From: Kumtagia sp963820075 | GTDB lineage: Bacteria > Pseudomonadota > Alphaproteobacteria > Rhizobiales > Rhizobiaceae | Direction: 5' to 3' | Assembly (NCBI GenBank): GCA_963820075.1 | Contig: CAWFYS010000013.1 | Location: forward strand, 124,001 to 188,000 | Length of the DNA stretch: 64,000 nucleotides | Part shown: in pieces, positions 8,195 through 16,535 of the stretch | Layout: each line of letters starts with the position of its first letter | Position numbering within the stretch: position 1 is the stretch's first letter | Program-made: the position numbers and the translations under genes | The notes under the pieces: model-generated | The model's database searches: none | Told to the model about the DNA's origin: nothing | Seen by the model: the letters and a program-made list of their open reading frames with translations, nothing else

Positions 8195-9480
8195 TCCACC
8201 AATCCATAGAGCCGGGCGCGCAACCCCACCTTGTCCTTCAGATATGCGTTTTTCAGCGTGTTCACAACGTGGGCGCGGAAGCTTTCGCTGTAGCCTTGGT
8301 AGTCGCGATAAAACCCCTGTTTGTTGAAGACATAGCGCGACAGGAAATCGAATGGCACGAAATCGGAAATCAGCCGGTTGGTAAGCCAGGCGTCGGGATG
8401 GTCGGGCCTGGCCCGGACCACCAGGAAGCGGTGCTTCGGAAACACCTCTTCGATCCTGAGCTGCCCGAGGCGGGCGATCTCGCGTTTCGCCGCGTTCAGG
8501 AACGGGAAAGTGCCGTCGCTGTTGATGCGGTCGGCATTGGCGTGGATCCAGGTCTGCAGCCAGACCTTGTCCAGCTTGGAGAAGTCGGTATCCGGCCGCT
8601 CGTGGTGGATCATCGAGGTGATGAGCATTTCGGCCCGATGCTCCAGATAACCCGACGTCTCGATCCACGACGCGCGCGGCAGCTCGATGCGGCCGCTGGA
8701 GGCGAGGAAGGAAAAGACGCGCTCGGCGTCGGTAAGGGACAGGTAGCTGACCTGCCAGGGCCGCGACCGCCGGAAGCCGGGCGCCGAGGGGTCGCTGATC
8801 ACCGTCGTCATGTCGGGATCGACAAATACGTAAAGTCCGCCGAAATGGCTCGTCCAGAACGCGTTGTGGCGGAAGATCACCTGGTCGGGCACCAGCGCGT
8901 TCTCGCGGATGTCGCCGCAGACCTTGGCGAGGTCGACCATGCGGTTGAGTATGGCGTCGTCGCGCCATGCGCCCGGCTCCTGCTTCAGCCTGTCGACCAG
9001 CTTGCCGAGTTCGGCGGCCTTTCCGAGCACGTCTTCCGCCGACAACACCCGGAACTCGACCTGGTTGATCGACAGCAGATCCTCGATGTCCTCGACCTTG
9101 GTGACCGAATCCTCGATCTCGCCGTAGATCACGTCCTTGATCGTCAGCGCGTTGATGGCGCGCTGATTGCGGGTCATGAATTCGAAGATGAGCTGCGAGG
9201 TGTTGGAGAAGGCCGTGTGAACGACCGGCAGGTCGATCTGCGACGGGGCGAGGATGATGAAGCGCCGGTTGACCTCGTTGGGGTCGAGATAGAGCGGGTC
9301 GCCCAGTTCCTCGGCGATCTGCGGCGAAAAGCCGGAGCGGTCGATCTCGAAGGAGGTGAGCTTGGTCTCCGGCAGGCCGAAGGCCTTCAGCGCCTTGTTG
9401 TAGCGCCCGACCAGATGCGGCTCCTCGACCGCCAGCAGCCGGCCGTAGATCAGCTCGTTGTCGCGCAGGAGATCCATCAA
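8191..9480 (-). CDS. Conserved hypothetical protein (DUF6638-like), 429 aa
   Basis: This is a soluble, mixed alpha/beta protein without signal peptide or membrane segment. I believe it matches the family called DUF6638 in Rhizobiales, but no catalytic motif can be named. Recognisable stretches are MMDLLRDNELIYGRLLAVEE at the start and KHRFLVVRARPDHPDAWLTN near the end. The ATG at 9480 has GGAGAAGG 5-12 nt upstream, and that ribosome binding site is part of the R1 repeat arm adjoining the gene. The stop codon lies in the next repeat, so both ends of the gene meet repeats. It follows the AAA ATPase gene in the same direction, with only the repeat-DUF559 cassette between them, so it was probably once directly downstream in one operon. 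Confidence 0.6.
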   Translation of the reverse strand: MMDLLRDNELIYGRLLAVEEPHLVGRYNKALKAFGLPETKLTSFEIDRSGFSPQIAEELGDPLYLDPNEVNRRFIILAPSQIDLPVVHTAFSNTSQLIFEFMTRNQRAINALTIKDVIYGEIEDSVTKVEDIEDLLSINQVEFRVLSAEDVLGKAAELGKLVDRLKQEPGAWRDDAILNRMVDLAKVCGDIRENALVPDQVIFRHNAFWTSHFGGLYVFVDPDMTTVISDPSAPGFRRSRPWQVSYLSLTDAERVFSFLASSGRIELPRASWIETSGYLEHRAEMLITSMIHHERPDTDFSKLDKVWLQTWIHANADRINSDGTFPFLNAAKREIARLGQLRIEEVFPKHRFLVVRARPDHPDAWLTNRLISDFVPFDFLSRYVFNKQGFYRDYQGYSESFRAHVVNTLKNAYLKDKVGLRARLYGLVD

Positions 9481-9482
9481 GC

Positions 9483-9535
9483 CTTCTCCGCGTTCACGGG
9501 GAGAAGGTGCCCGAAGGGCGGATGAGGGGCGGCGC
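9483..9535. repeat. R1 repeat arm, left flank of the DUF559 cassette
   Basis: A palindromic cttctcc...ggggagaagg unit is followed by tgcccgaagggcggatgagg and ggcggcgcc. The same unit occurs inverted at 9961-10013, so the pair brackets the nuclease remnant between them. The unit belongs to the R1 family also seen near 3000, 24600 and 47300. Confidence 0.85.
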
Positions 9536-9541
9536 CAGCGT

Positions 9542-9958
9542 TCAAGATCGAGGCTCCAATGTTCGCGTCGCAGGCAGGAATTTTACGTCAGCGGCAATCA
9601 TCTTCAATCTTAGCCTTCCTTCCAAAGCCGCCAAAATGGTTTCGAGCACGGCCTTTCTGGAGTTGAGGACATCCGAGTTCCAAACCCTCAGAACCGACCA
9701 TCCGTTCTTGTTCATGGTCTCATCCCTGAATCGATCTTGAGGCCGCGCGGCATGCTGGCTTCCATCTACTTCAACAACCAAATTGACCTCTCAACAGGCA
9801 AAATCAGCAAAGTAAGGCCCGATTGGTAGCTGACGCACAAATTTGAAGCCGTTCAGACGGCGCCCGCGAAGGTGATACCAAAGCGTCTCCTCCGCTTCAT
9901 TTTCGACTTGGCGCAATTCTCTCGCTCTGGCTGTTTTCCGATTATTCTCGCCACGCAT
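9542..9958 (-). pseudogene. DUF559 endonuclease-like gene with premature TGA
   Basis: DUF559 proteins are small (about 115-140 aa) members of the restriction-endonuclease-like fold, related to very-short-patch repair nucleases. The frame from ATG 9958 reads ETLWYHLRGRRLNGFKFVRQ, LPIGPYFADFAC, then TGA at 9793-9791, then resumes in the same frame with EVNLVVEVDGSQHA and GWSVLRVWNSDVL. The family normally has Arg (CGA) where TGA stands, so one C-to-T change explains the break. Both halves contain conserved core motifs, including the VVEVDGSQH active-site strand. An in-frame start 15 bp upstream (9973) is possible but lies within the flanking repeat. It interrupts an operon and is bracketed by inverted R1 repeats. 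Confidence 0.75.
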
Positions 9959-9960
9959 TG

Positions 9961-10013
9961 CGCCGCCCCTCATCCGCCTGCCGGCACCTTCTCCCCGTAA
10001 ACGGGCAGAAGGG
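9961..10013. repeat. R1 repeat arm, right flank of the DUF559 cassette
   Basis: This is the inverted counterpart of 9483-9535: cgccgcccctcatccgcc, then ggcaccttctccccgt and a short hairpin. It ends 2 bp from the TAG stop of the AAA ATPase gene (10018-10016). Together the two arms define a cassette of about 531 bp, the DUF559 gene with terminal inverted repeats. Confidence 0.85.
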
Positions 10014-10015
10014 AG

Positions 10016-11929
10016 CTAGCTCCACAGCCCTTTTTGCTTGAGTTCCTCCATTTCACGCACGGCGCGCTCGCGCAGGCGGGCGTCGCGGAGCAGCTTGGAC
10101 ACCGCCGCGTCGTCGGACTTGTCGGAATAGCGGAACTCGGAATTGGCGTAGCGGTTGATTTCCTGCATGATCATCTCCATCGAAAAAGGCCCGCGCAGTT
10201 CCTCGATCATCGCCTTCTTCTCGTCGTAGCCCTTGTGCATGAAAACATCCGGCTTCTCGAACCAGTCGTCCGGCAGTTCGATGTCCATCGCGCGCATCTT
10301 GATCGCGTCGGTGACGTTCTTGATCGCCCGGCCGGTGAAGCGCGGCTCGGCCTCCTTGATCAGGTGCAGGTAGGTGCCGACGTCGGCGAGCGTCCTGGGT
10401 TCGCCTTGCTCCTTCATGAAACGCTCATACACTTTCATCAAGCCGTCTTCATGCGGCTTCGCGTGTTCCTCGTAGGCCTCGGTCACCGCGCGCTGGATCT
10501 CCTGCGCGGCGTAGAGGTCGTGTTCGCCCAGCGCAATCTCGTGGTTCTTGCCGGCGAGCAGCACGAAAATGTCGATGTAGTCGTTGCGCGTCTGCGGCCC
10601 GTCGACCAGCCAGCGAGCGCCGGCGCGCTGCCTCAGCGCGTCGTCGACATTTTCGGGATAGTTGGAGAACATGCCGAATGAGCAATTGCCGCGCACCACG
10701 GTGCCGGCGCCGGCAAAGGCATCCATGAGCACGCCGGTGATTTCCTGCTGCCCGGCCGAGGCGCGGTCGTCCGAGCGCCGGGCGGCAACCTGGTCGATGT
10801 CGTCGATGGTGCCGAAGCCGATGGCGCGCGGGTCCAGCACGTTGTTAATGAACTGCCGGCAATTCTGGCCCGACTTGCCCTGATAGGAGGAAATCTGGTC
10901 CACGCCGAAGTTTTCGTAGTGGAACGGATAGCCGCCGACCTGGGCATAGTCGTTGACCAGGCCCGCGATCATCTGGATCAGCGTAGTCTTGCCCGTGCCC
11001 GGCGCGCCGTCACCGATGAAGGTGAACAGGAAGCCGCCGAGTTCCACAAACGGGTTCAGTTCGCGGTCGAAGTCATAGGCCATCAGCATCTTGGCGAGCT
11101 TGACCGACTGGTATTTGGCGATGTGGTTGCCGACCACCTCCTCGGGCTTCTTGAAGGTCATCACCAGCGGCTTGGTCCTGCGGCCGGGCGCCACGTCGAA
11201 ACCGTCCAGGCTGAAATCGTCGGTATCGATGCGGATATGGACATTCTCGAACGCGCCGATGCCGTCGAACCGACCCTTCCGCGCCAACAGCCCGTCGATG
11301 GCGACGCGGGCGAAGGCCTTGGCGCGGGTCGCCAGATCGGCCTCGTCCTTGACCCCGGCAAGCGCGCGGTCGAGACCGGCAAGCAGCGACTTCAGCGCAT
11401 CCTGGGGGGTGTCGAGGACGAAATGCGGTTCGGCGATGTCGCTCGGCGCCTCGCCGTCGGAATCGATGAGCTGCCAGAGATAGGAGGCCAAGGTGAAGGC
11501 CGAGACATAGGCCGAGGCCGACAGCAGCTTCTTGAAGTGGCCGGCCTCCTCGCCCTCCAGTGGTGCGCGCGCATTCTTGGCCTGCAAGGCCTCCAGGTCG
11601 GTGCTCCTGGCAAAGACGTCGGCGACGGCGAGCGCGACGGCCAGGCCGCGTCGCGCGCGAAACAGCAGCGCATGCTGGCCGATCGACATGAGCTGATCGT
11701 CCGGACGCACCGAAGCAACGGTCTTTGTCAGCTCGACCTCGCGCGTGCGGCGGACCGAACCGGTGGAGACGGTCGAAACGAAGCGCCGGCCGGTGCCGGC
11801 CAGCGCCGTGCCCGCCTGGCCGGAGGAATCTTCCAGCACGACGACGCGGGTGATCATCGATTGCGCGGTCGCGCGGTGTTTCTCGATGTCGGCTTCCGGG
11901 ATGGTTGTCAGGCCGGTGTCCATCGTCAT
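10016..11929 (-). CDS. AAA family ATPase, 637 aa
   Basis: This is a cytoplasmic P-loop ATPase. The Walker A loop GDGAPGTGKTT is at about residues 307-317 and a Walker B-like strand GFGTIDDID at about 371-379. An arginine-rich segment (DDALRQRAGARWLVDGP) follows and could supply sensor or finger residues. The N-terminal 260 residues match nothing I recognise. The C-terminal 200 residues are helical and charged and end in EMEELKQKGLWS. The ATG at 11929 overlaps the Fic stop codon by 4 bp, so the two are translationally coupled. The protein is distinct from ClpX, FtsH, MoxR and other common AAA groups. With a coiled-coil protein, a Fic protein and a membrane DUF2333 protein in the same run, it may power a multi-protein complex; that is inference. 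Confidence 0.75.
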   Translation of the reverse strand: MTMDTGLTTIPEADIEKHRATAQSMITRVVVLEDSSGQAGTALAGTGRRFVSTVSTGSVRRTREVELTKTVASVRPDDQLMSIGQHALLFRARRGLAVALAVADVFARSTDLEALQAKNARAPLEGEEAGHFKKLLSASAYVSAFTLASYLWQLIDSDGEAPSDIAEPHFVLDTPQDALKSLLAGLDRALAGVKDEADLATRAKAFARVAIDGLLARKGRFDGIGAFENVHIRIDTDDFSLDGFDVAPGRRTKPLVMTFKKPEEVVGNHIAKYQSVKLAKMLMAYDFDRELNPFVELGGFLFTFIGDGAPGTGKTTLIQMIAGLVNDYAQVGGYPFHYENFGVDQISSYQGKSGQNCRQFINNVLDPRAIGFGTIDDIDQVAARRSDDRASAGQQEITGVLMDAFAGAGTVVRGNCSFGMFSNYPENVDDALRQRAGARWLVDGPQTRNDYIDIFVLLAGKNHEIALGEHDLYAAQEIQRAVTEAYEEHAKPHEDGLMKVYERFMKEQGEPRTLADVGTYLHLIKEAEPRFTGRAIKNVTDAIKMRAMDIELPDDWFEKPDVFMHKGYDEKKAMIEELRGPFSMEMIMQEINRYANSEFRYSDKSDDAAVSKLLRDARLRERAVREMEELKQKGLWS

Positions 11930-12748
11930 TTCCTCATCGGGATTATCATGCCAGCCTCGGCGGCATCCTGCGCCTGGAGAGCGGCCGCCAGATACATGTC
12001 GAGCGTCTGATCCAGCCTGCGGAAAAGCAGGTCATCGAAGGCGGCAATGCCGCCGCCCCGCTGCGCGATTTCAAGCGCCGCGATATAGGCCGGACGGTCC
12101 TCGGGGCGTATGGCCAGCGGCGGGTAGCCGGCGCGAGCCAGCACGAGGTTCATCAACAGGCGCGCGGTGCGGCCGTTGCCGTCATTGAAGGGGTGAATGC
12201 CGACGAGCCGAAGATGGGCGTCGAACGCGGTCCTCGGCGAATCTTTTTCCTGGCCCAGCCATGAACTGAAGGCCTGCATCAGGGCTGGAATATCAAGCGG
12301 CGCCGGGAATTCATGGATGCCGGCGTCGGTGTTCACATAGCGCGGCCGGTCGGCGTAGCGTCCCGCTATGTCGGGACTGGATTTTGCCAAGACGAGCCGA
12401 TGCAGATTGCGAATGTCCGCTTCCGTGACCGGCGTTTCCGGCGCCGAAGCAATCTCCAGCACCCAATCCAGGGCCCGCGCATGGTCGATTGCTTCCAGAT
12501 GGTCCTTGAGGGGCTTGCCGCTGACCGTAATGCCTTTTTCCAGCACCAGGGCGGTTTCGCCGGCGGTCAGCGTGTTGCCCTCGATCGCATTGGACGAGAA
12601 GGTGATGTCGATCCGCTGGCTGTGCTCCAGACCGTCAAGTCTTGCCCGGCCGGATCGTCTTTCGCAGAGCGTCGAGCCGACGCTTCTTGGCCGAAACCGT
12701 CGCCGCCGAGATCATGGCTTTCGCCTTCGGCTTTGGCGTACTAGACAT
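11926..12748 (-). CDS. Fic family protein (AMPylase fold), frameshifted near its N-terminus
   Basis: The Fic core motif HPFNDGNGRTAR is intact, with the catalytic His and the GNGR phosphate-binding loop. Upstream lies an N-terminal inhibitory helix motif, SNAIEG, of the (S/T)xxxE(G/N) type that marks self-inhibited class II Fic proteins. These enzymes transfer AMP or another nucleotide part to a target protein. ATG at 12748 starts a frame that hits TGA at 12635, while the inhibitory helix and Fic domain are open in the next frame. Dropping one base near 12640-12650 joins RRLDALRKTIRP to ARLDGLEHSQRIDITF and gives about 273 residues. The start overlaps the stop of the upstream gene (ATGTCTAG), and the stop overlaps the ATPase start, so the gene is an integral member of the operon. 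Alternatively, 12635-12748 is a separate 37-aa protein. Confidence 0.75.
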
Positions 12749-13889
12749 CGGAGATCACCTGCCCCTGCGACAGGACGTGCACCTTGTATCCGTCGAAGAC
12801 CTTGCGCGCGTCGCCGGCCGCATAGAGCGCCTGATACGCTTCATGCGGCACCAGCGCATGCTTCTCGTAGTTCGACACGCCCATGCGGGCGGCTTCCAGG
12901 TCGTCGGTATTGATATGGAATTCCTGCGTGGTCTTCTCGCTCGACCACAAGCCTTTGCGGCCCGGCTTTTCGCCCTTCGAGAAAACCTCCTGCTGCGTCC
13001 AGGTCAGCAGCCAGGCGTTTTCCGGCTTGCGCACTTTCGAAAGCACCTCGGTCACGACCGAATTATTCTCGGTGATCCCGGCCGAATAGAACGGGCCGAG
13101 CACGACGCGGCGAAGCTGCTTGGGGTGCAGCGTCTCGAAATCCTTGTCCATGTTGGTGGCGATGGTAACGGGCGATAGCGTGTAGGCCGAGTTCTTCTCC
13201 GTGAAATCGTCAAAGCGGTGCGCCAGTTCGGGGTTAAGCAGGCCGTCGATCGGCAAGGGAATATCAACCCTCTCGTTCAGCTTGCCGCCATCATCGACGA
13301 GCTGCTCGACCATGGCGGGCGAAGAATCCTCCACGGTCGCCATATAGATGAGCGGCAAATTGGCGCTGCCGTCGAAGGCCGCCCAATGCACCAGGTAGAA
13401 CGGCCGTGAATTCTTCGGATTGACCGAGACCTTTACCGTCTGGGCGAGGTTGAACGGGCTGAACACCGCGCCGGCCCGAACGTCCTCCAGATAGAGGCGT
13501 TCGGCCATCGAGCGCTGCAGCGCCTTCGGGAATTCCTTGTGGCGAAGGATGAAGTCGGCCATCTCGGCCCGCAGTTCGTCAGGCGCGGGGAGCGACGCCA
13601 GCCGCTTGTCGGCGCCGCGGCGATCATTCTCCAGCTCGAGCAGGTTCTGGAACACCGGAAAGCCGCTGTCGGCCCGGGAAATGCGGAACTTCTCCATGAA
13701 TCCCAGCCGGTTCTTCCAGCACGAGAAGGAGATTTCCAGCCTGGCGATGTAGTCGGCGACGACTTTCGCCACGATCCCATGACGATAGAGCGGCGACCTG
13801 TCATCCCGCATGAAGATGCCAAGCCCGTCAAGTGCTGCCGAAATGGCGTCGAAGTAGCGAATGGCGGGATCGTTGGGGGAGGTGGTCAT
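12741..13889 (-). CDS. Hypothetical protein, 382 aa, in the AAA/Fic cluster
   Basis: No family was recognised. The protein is soluble with no signal peptide. It has an N-terminal helical region with a Cys-Trp pair (about residues 20-110), then a beta-rich part (AQTVKVSVNPKNSRPFYLVH; LPLIYMATVEDSSPAMVEQL) and a C-terminal part with WLLTWTQQEVFSKGEKPG. ATG at 13889 (MTTSPNDPAIRYFDAI) has GGAAG upstream. The frame stays open further upstream, but that extension is translated from the R2 repeat at 13974-14104 and is not credible. The stop codon overlaps the start of the Fic gene by 8 bp, so coupled translation is likely, which ties its function to the Fic and AAA proteins. Confidence 0.65.
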   Translation of the reverse strand: MTTSPNDPAIRYFDAISAALDGLGIFMRDDRSPLYRHGIVAKVVADYIARLEISFSCWKNRLGFMEKFRISRADSGFPVFQNLLELENDRRGADKRLASLPAPDELRAEMADFILRHKEFPKALQRSMAERLYLEDVRAGAVFSPFNLAQTVKVSVNPKNSRPFYLVHWAAFDGSANLPLIYMATVEDSSPAMVEQLVDDGGKLNERVDIPLPIDGLLNPELAHRFDDFTEKNSAYTLSPVTIATNMDKDFETLHPKQLRRVVLGPFYSAGITENNSVVTEVLSKVRKPENAWLLTWTQQEVFSKGEKPGRKGLWSSEKTTQEFHINTDDLEAARMGVSNYEKHALVPHEAYQALYAAGDARKVFDGYKVHVLSQGQVISDV

Positions 13890-13973
13890 GCTCGATCTTC
13901 CGACACCGCGGTCATGAAATGTCCGTTGCAGGGCGCTGCCTGGCTTCGCCTGCCCCTGGTCGTCGGGCTTCAA

Positions 13974-14104
13974 CCCCTCTCCGGCCGCTTCGCGGCCACC
14001 TCTTCCCCTCCGGGGGCGAGGAAGGGCGCCAAGCGTTGCGGCCGGCATTTCCTCGCCCCTGCGAATCGGGGGAGAGGTGGGCGCGAAGCGGCCGGAAAGT
14101 GGGT
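13974..14104. repeat. R2 palindromic repeat
   Basis: Two inverted arms, ctctccggccgcttcgcggc on the left and its diverged inverse gcgcgaagcggccgg on the right, enclose an inner pair, cccctccgggggcgagg and cctcgcccctgcgaatcggg. The flank at 14120-14143 (ttaacccgggttcggagcc) matches the flanks of other R2 copies. It occupies most of the gap between the 382-aa gene and the coiled-coil gene. Confidence 0.8.
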
Positions 14105-14183
14105 GGAACTGCCATTCCGTTAACCCGGGTTCGGAGCCCTTGGGCGGGGTGCATCTGCTCGGGCCGGGTGTCGGCTAGCCGCG

Positions 14184-15275
14184 CTAAGGCTGCACGTAGT
14201 CGGACGCGTTGTGCTTCCTCAGAACCTCCTCGAAGCGGCGGGCGAAGGCGTCGTCGGCGAGTTTCTTGCGGCGCTGAATGTCGGCCGTGGCCACCATGTT
14301 CTTCTCGTGCATCTCGAGCAGATCGCCAATGTGCTTCTGGGCGGCGGCACCGATGCCGGCCATCGTCTCTTCCGCCGTCGTGTCGACCTTGCTGCCCAGC
14401 GTATTGATCTTGTGGGCGACCTCCTGCTGCGCGGCGGTCTTCAAGCTGTCCTCCAGCGCCTTGTAGAGGACGATGCGCTGCTCGGTGTCGATGGTCAGCT
14501 TGTTGATCAGCGTGTTCTGCGCGGCGATCTGGTTGTTGAGCGAATCAACGAAGGTCTGGAACATCGAAGTGTAGCGCTCAAGCGTCTGGCTCTCGGCCAG
14601 CAGTTCCTGCTCCTTGGCCTGCCTTTCATTATACTCCGTGGCAAGCTTCGAGCGCTCGCCTTCCAGTTCCGTGCGCTCCTTCTGGCTGGTCGAGGCCGCT
14701 ATTCTGTTCTCCACGTCGAGCAGCAGCGGGTTCAGTTCCTCGATGCGTTTCTGCACCGCCTCGAGATTTGACATCGTGCCCTTGCGCCGCTCGATCACCG
14801 TGGAGAGGCTCGTTTCGGAGGTCTTGTACCGGTCGGCCAGAACGTCCTTCTGAGCCTTGAGGATTCCGACGATAGTGTCGGATTTGCTGAGCAGTTCCTG
14901 GAGATTGCCGGCCAGCGACATGTTGCGCACGCGGTCGGTGCGCATGCGCTGCTTGGATTCGTCGGAGAACATGCCGACGAAGGTCTCCCAGCCGGTGAAG
15001 CTCTTCATGTTCTCGAACTCGGTGCCGAACATGTTGGTCGCGTCCTCGAGCCCGATGATCAGGTCGGCGATGTTGCTCTCCATCACCTTCTGCTGCTTGA
15101 TCACGTCCTGGATGCGGGCATTCTCGATGTCGAAATCGGCCGCGCCGATCTTTTCGTCGGTGGCGGCAATCTGGTTGAGAAGGTTGCCCGACTGCTCGAT
15201 CTTGGAGCGCATCTCCTTCACGACCTTCTCGGTCTTGGCAATCTCGTCATCGAAATTCTGCAACGTTGCCATCAT
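14184..15275 (-). CDS. Coiled-coil protein, first gene of the AAA/Fic cluster
   Basis: The 363-residue protein is almost entirely helical with long heptad-like stretches (IAKTEKVVKEMRSKIEQSG; KERTELEGERSKLATEYNER). It has no signal peptide or membrane helix. Its layout, with long N-terminal coiled coils and a helical C-terminal domain, loosely recalls TelA/KlaA tellurite-resistance-associated proteins, but no diagnostic motif supports that name. ATG at 15275 and the next codon are both possible starts. It is divergent from choX, with a 254-bp shared intergenic region, so the promoter of the whole minus-strand cluster probably lies there. A scaffold role for the AAA ATPase is plausible. Confidence 0.65.
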   Translation of the reverse strand: MMATLQNFDDEIAKTEKVVKEMRSKIEQSGNLLNQIAATDEKIGAADFDIENARIQDVIKQQKVMESNIADLIIGLEDATNMFGTEFENMKSFTGWETFVGMFSDESKQRMRTDRVRNMSLAGNLQELLSKSDTIVGILKAQKDVLADRYKTSETSLSTVIERRKGTMSNLEAVQKRIEELNPLLLDVENRIAASTSQKERTELEGERSKLATEYNERQAKEQELLAESQTLERYTSMFQTFVDSLNNQIAAQNTLINKLTIDTEQRIVLYKALEDSLKTAAQQEVAHKINTLGSKVDTTAEETMAGIGAAAQKHIGDLLEMHEKNMVATADIQRRKKLADDAFARRFEEVLRKHNASDYVQP

Positions 15276-15529
15276 GTCACTCCCAGGATCGGCATCAGGT
15301 GCCAGCGAATATATGTGGGCTGATCAGCGAATGAAAGACAGGTCCGGCCGGTTCCATGCGGTCGGCGAATTATCGGTGGCCGCGCCGATATGTCGTCTTG
15401 CGACAATCGCCTGACGTGCGTTGCGCGGTCATCGCGCTTGAAACCGTATAAGGAATGGTGTTTGGCTTGCGACCAGCAGAGCGCGACAATGAAGCGCCGC
15501 ATCAAAAGAAAAATGGGAGAACTTTCTAA

Positions 15530-16462
15530 ATGTCACGCATCAGACTTCTCGCCCTGTCGGCCGGCCTGGCCGCGGCGCTTGCCTTTCCGGCCCTCGCGGC
15601 TGACGCCGAAAGCTGCCAAACCGTACGCCTCTCCGACGTAGGCTGGACCGACATTCAGGCGACCACGGGCGTCGCCTCCGTGCTTCTGACCGCGCTCGGC
15701 TACGAGCCCGAGGTGATCCAGCTCTCCGTGCCGGTCACCTACGCATCGCTGAAGAACAACGATCTCGACGTGTTTCTGGGCAACTGGATGCCGTCGATGA
15801 CGAGCGACATCAAGGATTACACGGCCGAAGGTTCGGTCGAGACGATCAGCAAGAACCTGGACGGCGCCGGCTATGGCCTGGTCGTGCCGACCTATGTCGC
15901 CGAAGCAGGCGTCAAGACGCTCACCGACCTCGGCAAGTTCAAGGACAAGTTCGACGGCAAGATCTACGGCATCGAGGCCGGTAACGACGGCAACCGCATC
16001 ATTCTCGACATGATCTCGAAGCCCGAGAACAACCTCGAAGGCTTCGAACTGGTCGAATCGTCGGAAGCCGGCATGCTGACGCAGGCCGAGCAGATGATGA
16101 AGGACAATGAATGGATCGCCTTCCTCGGCTGGACGCCGCACCCGGTCATGGGTGAGATGAAGATCGCCTATCTGGACGGCATGGGCGATTCCGGCTTCGG
16201 CGCCGCCACGGTTCATACGAATGTGCGCAAGGGCTTTCTGGCCGAGTGCCCGAATGTCGGCACCTTCATCAAGAACCTGAGTTTCGATCTGTCCATGGAA
16301 AACACCATGATGGACGCGATCCTGAAAGGCGGCGATCCGAACACGGTCGCGACCGAATGGCTCAAGGCCAATCCGGATATCGTGACGCCCTGGCTCGCCG
16401 GTGTGACCACCTTCGACGGCGGCGACGCGGCGGCGGCCGTCAAGGCGGCGCTGGGCGGCTGA
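15530..16462 (+). CDS. choX: Choline ABC transporter substrate-binding protein
   Basis: This is a periplasmic binding protein of the choline/glycine betaine group, 310 residues. It has an N-terminal signal peptide cleaved near ALA-ADAESC and then the characteristic CQTVRLSDVGWTDIQ. Aromatic residues that form the quaternary-ammonium cage in ChoX occur in DVGWTD, FLGNWMPSM, GAGYGL and FLGWTPHPV. The order choX-choW-choV matches the rhizobial choline uptake operon. An intrinsic terminator follows it (16494-16524), which would keep the binding protein more abundant than the membrane parts. The ATG is preceded by GGGAGA about 10 nt upstream. Choline rather than proline betaine is the most likely ligand, judged from overall resemblance. 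Confidence 0.9.
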   Translation: MSRIRLLALSAGLAAALAFPALAADAESCQTVRLSDVGWTDIQATTGVASVLLTALGYEPEVIQLSVPVTYASLKNNDLDVFLGNWMPSMTSDIKDYTAEGSVETISKNLDGAGYGLVVPTYVAEAGVKTLTDLGKFKDKFDGKIYGIEAGNDGNRIILDMISKPENNLEGFELVESSEAGMLTQAEQMMKDNEWIAFLGWTPHPVMGEMKIAYLDGMGDSGFGAATVHTNVRKGFLAECPNVGTFIKNLSFDLSMENTMMDAILKGGDPNTVATEWLKANPDIVTPWLAGVTTFDGGDAAAAVKAALGG

Positions 16463-16493
16463 GGCTGGGACCGGCATAGAACTCCGACAAGCA

Positions 16494-16524
16494 GGGCAGC
16501 CGCCGCAAGTGGCTGCCCTTTTTT
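16494..16524 (+). terminator. Intrinsic terminator within the cho operon
   Basis: GGGCAGCC and GGCTGCCC form a perfect 8-bp stem around a 9-nt loop, followed by six Ts. It sits 31 bp after the choX stop and before choW, so it probably causes partial termination and lowers choWV relative to choX. Confidence 0.88.
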
Positions 16525-16535
16525 CGAACGGTCAC

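Noticed and set aside
13890..14048. N-terminal extension of the 382-aa protein
   Set aside because: It is translated from the R2 repeat; the ATG at 13889 has a good ribosome binding site.
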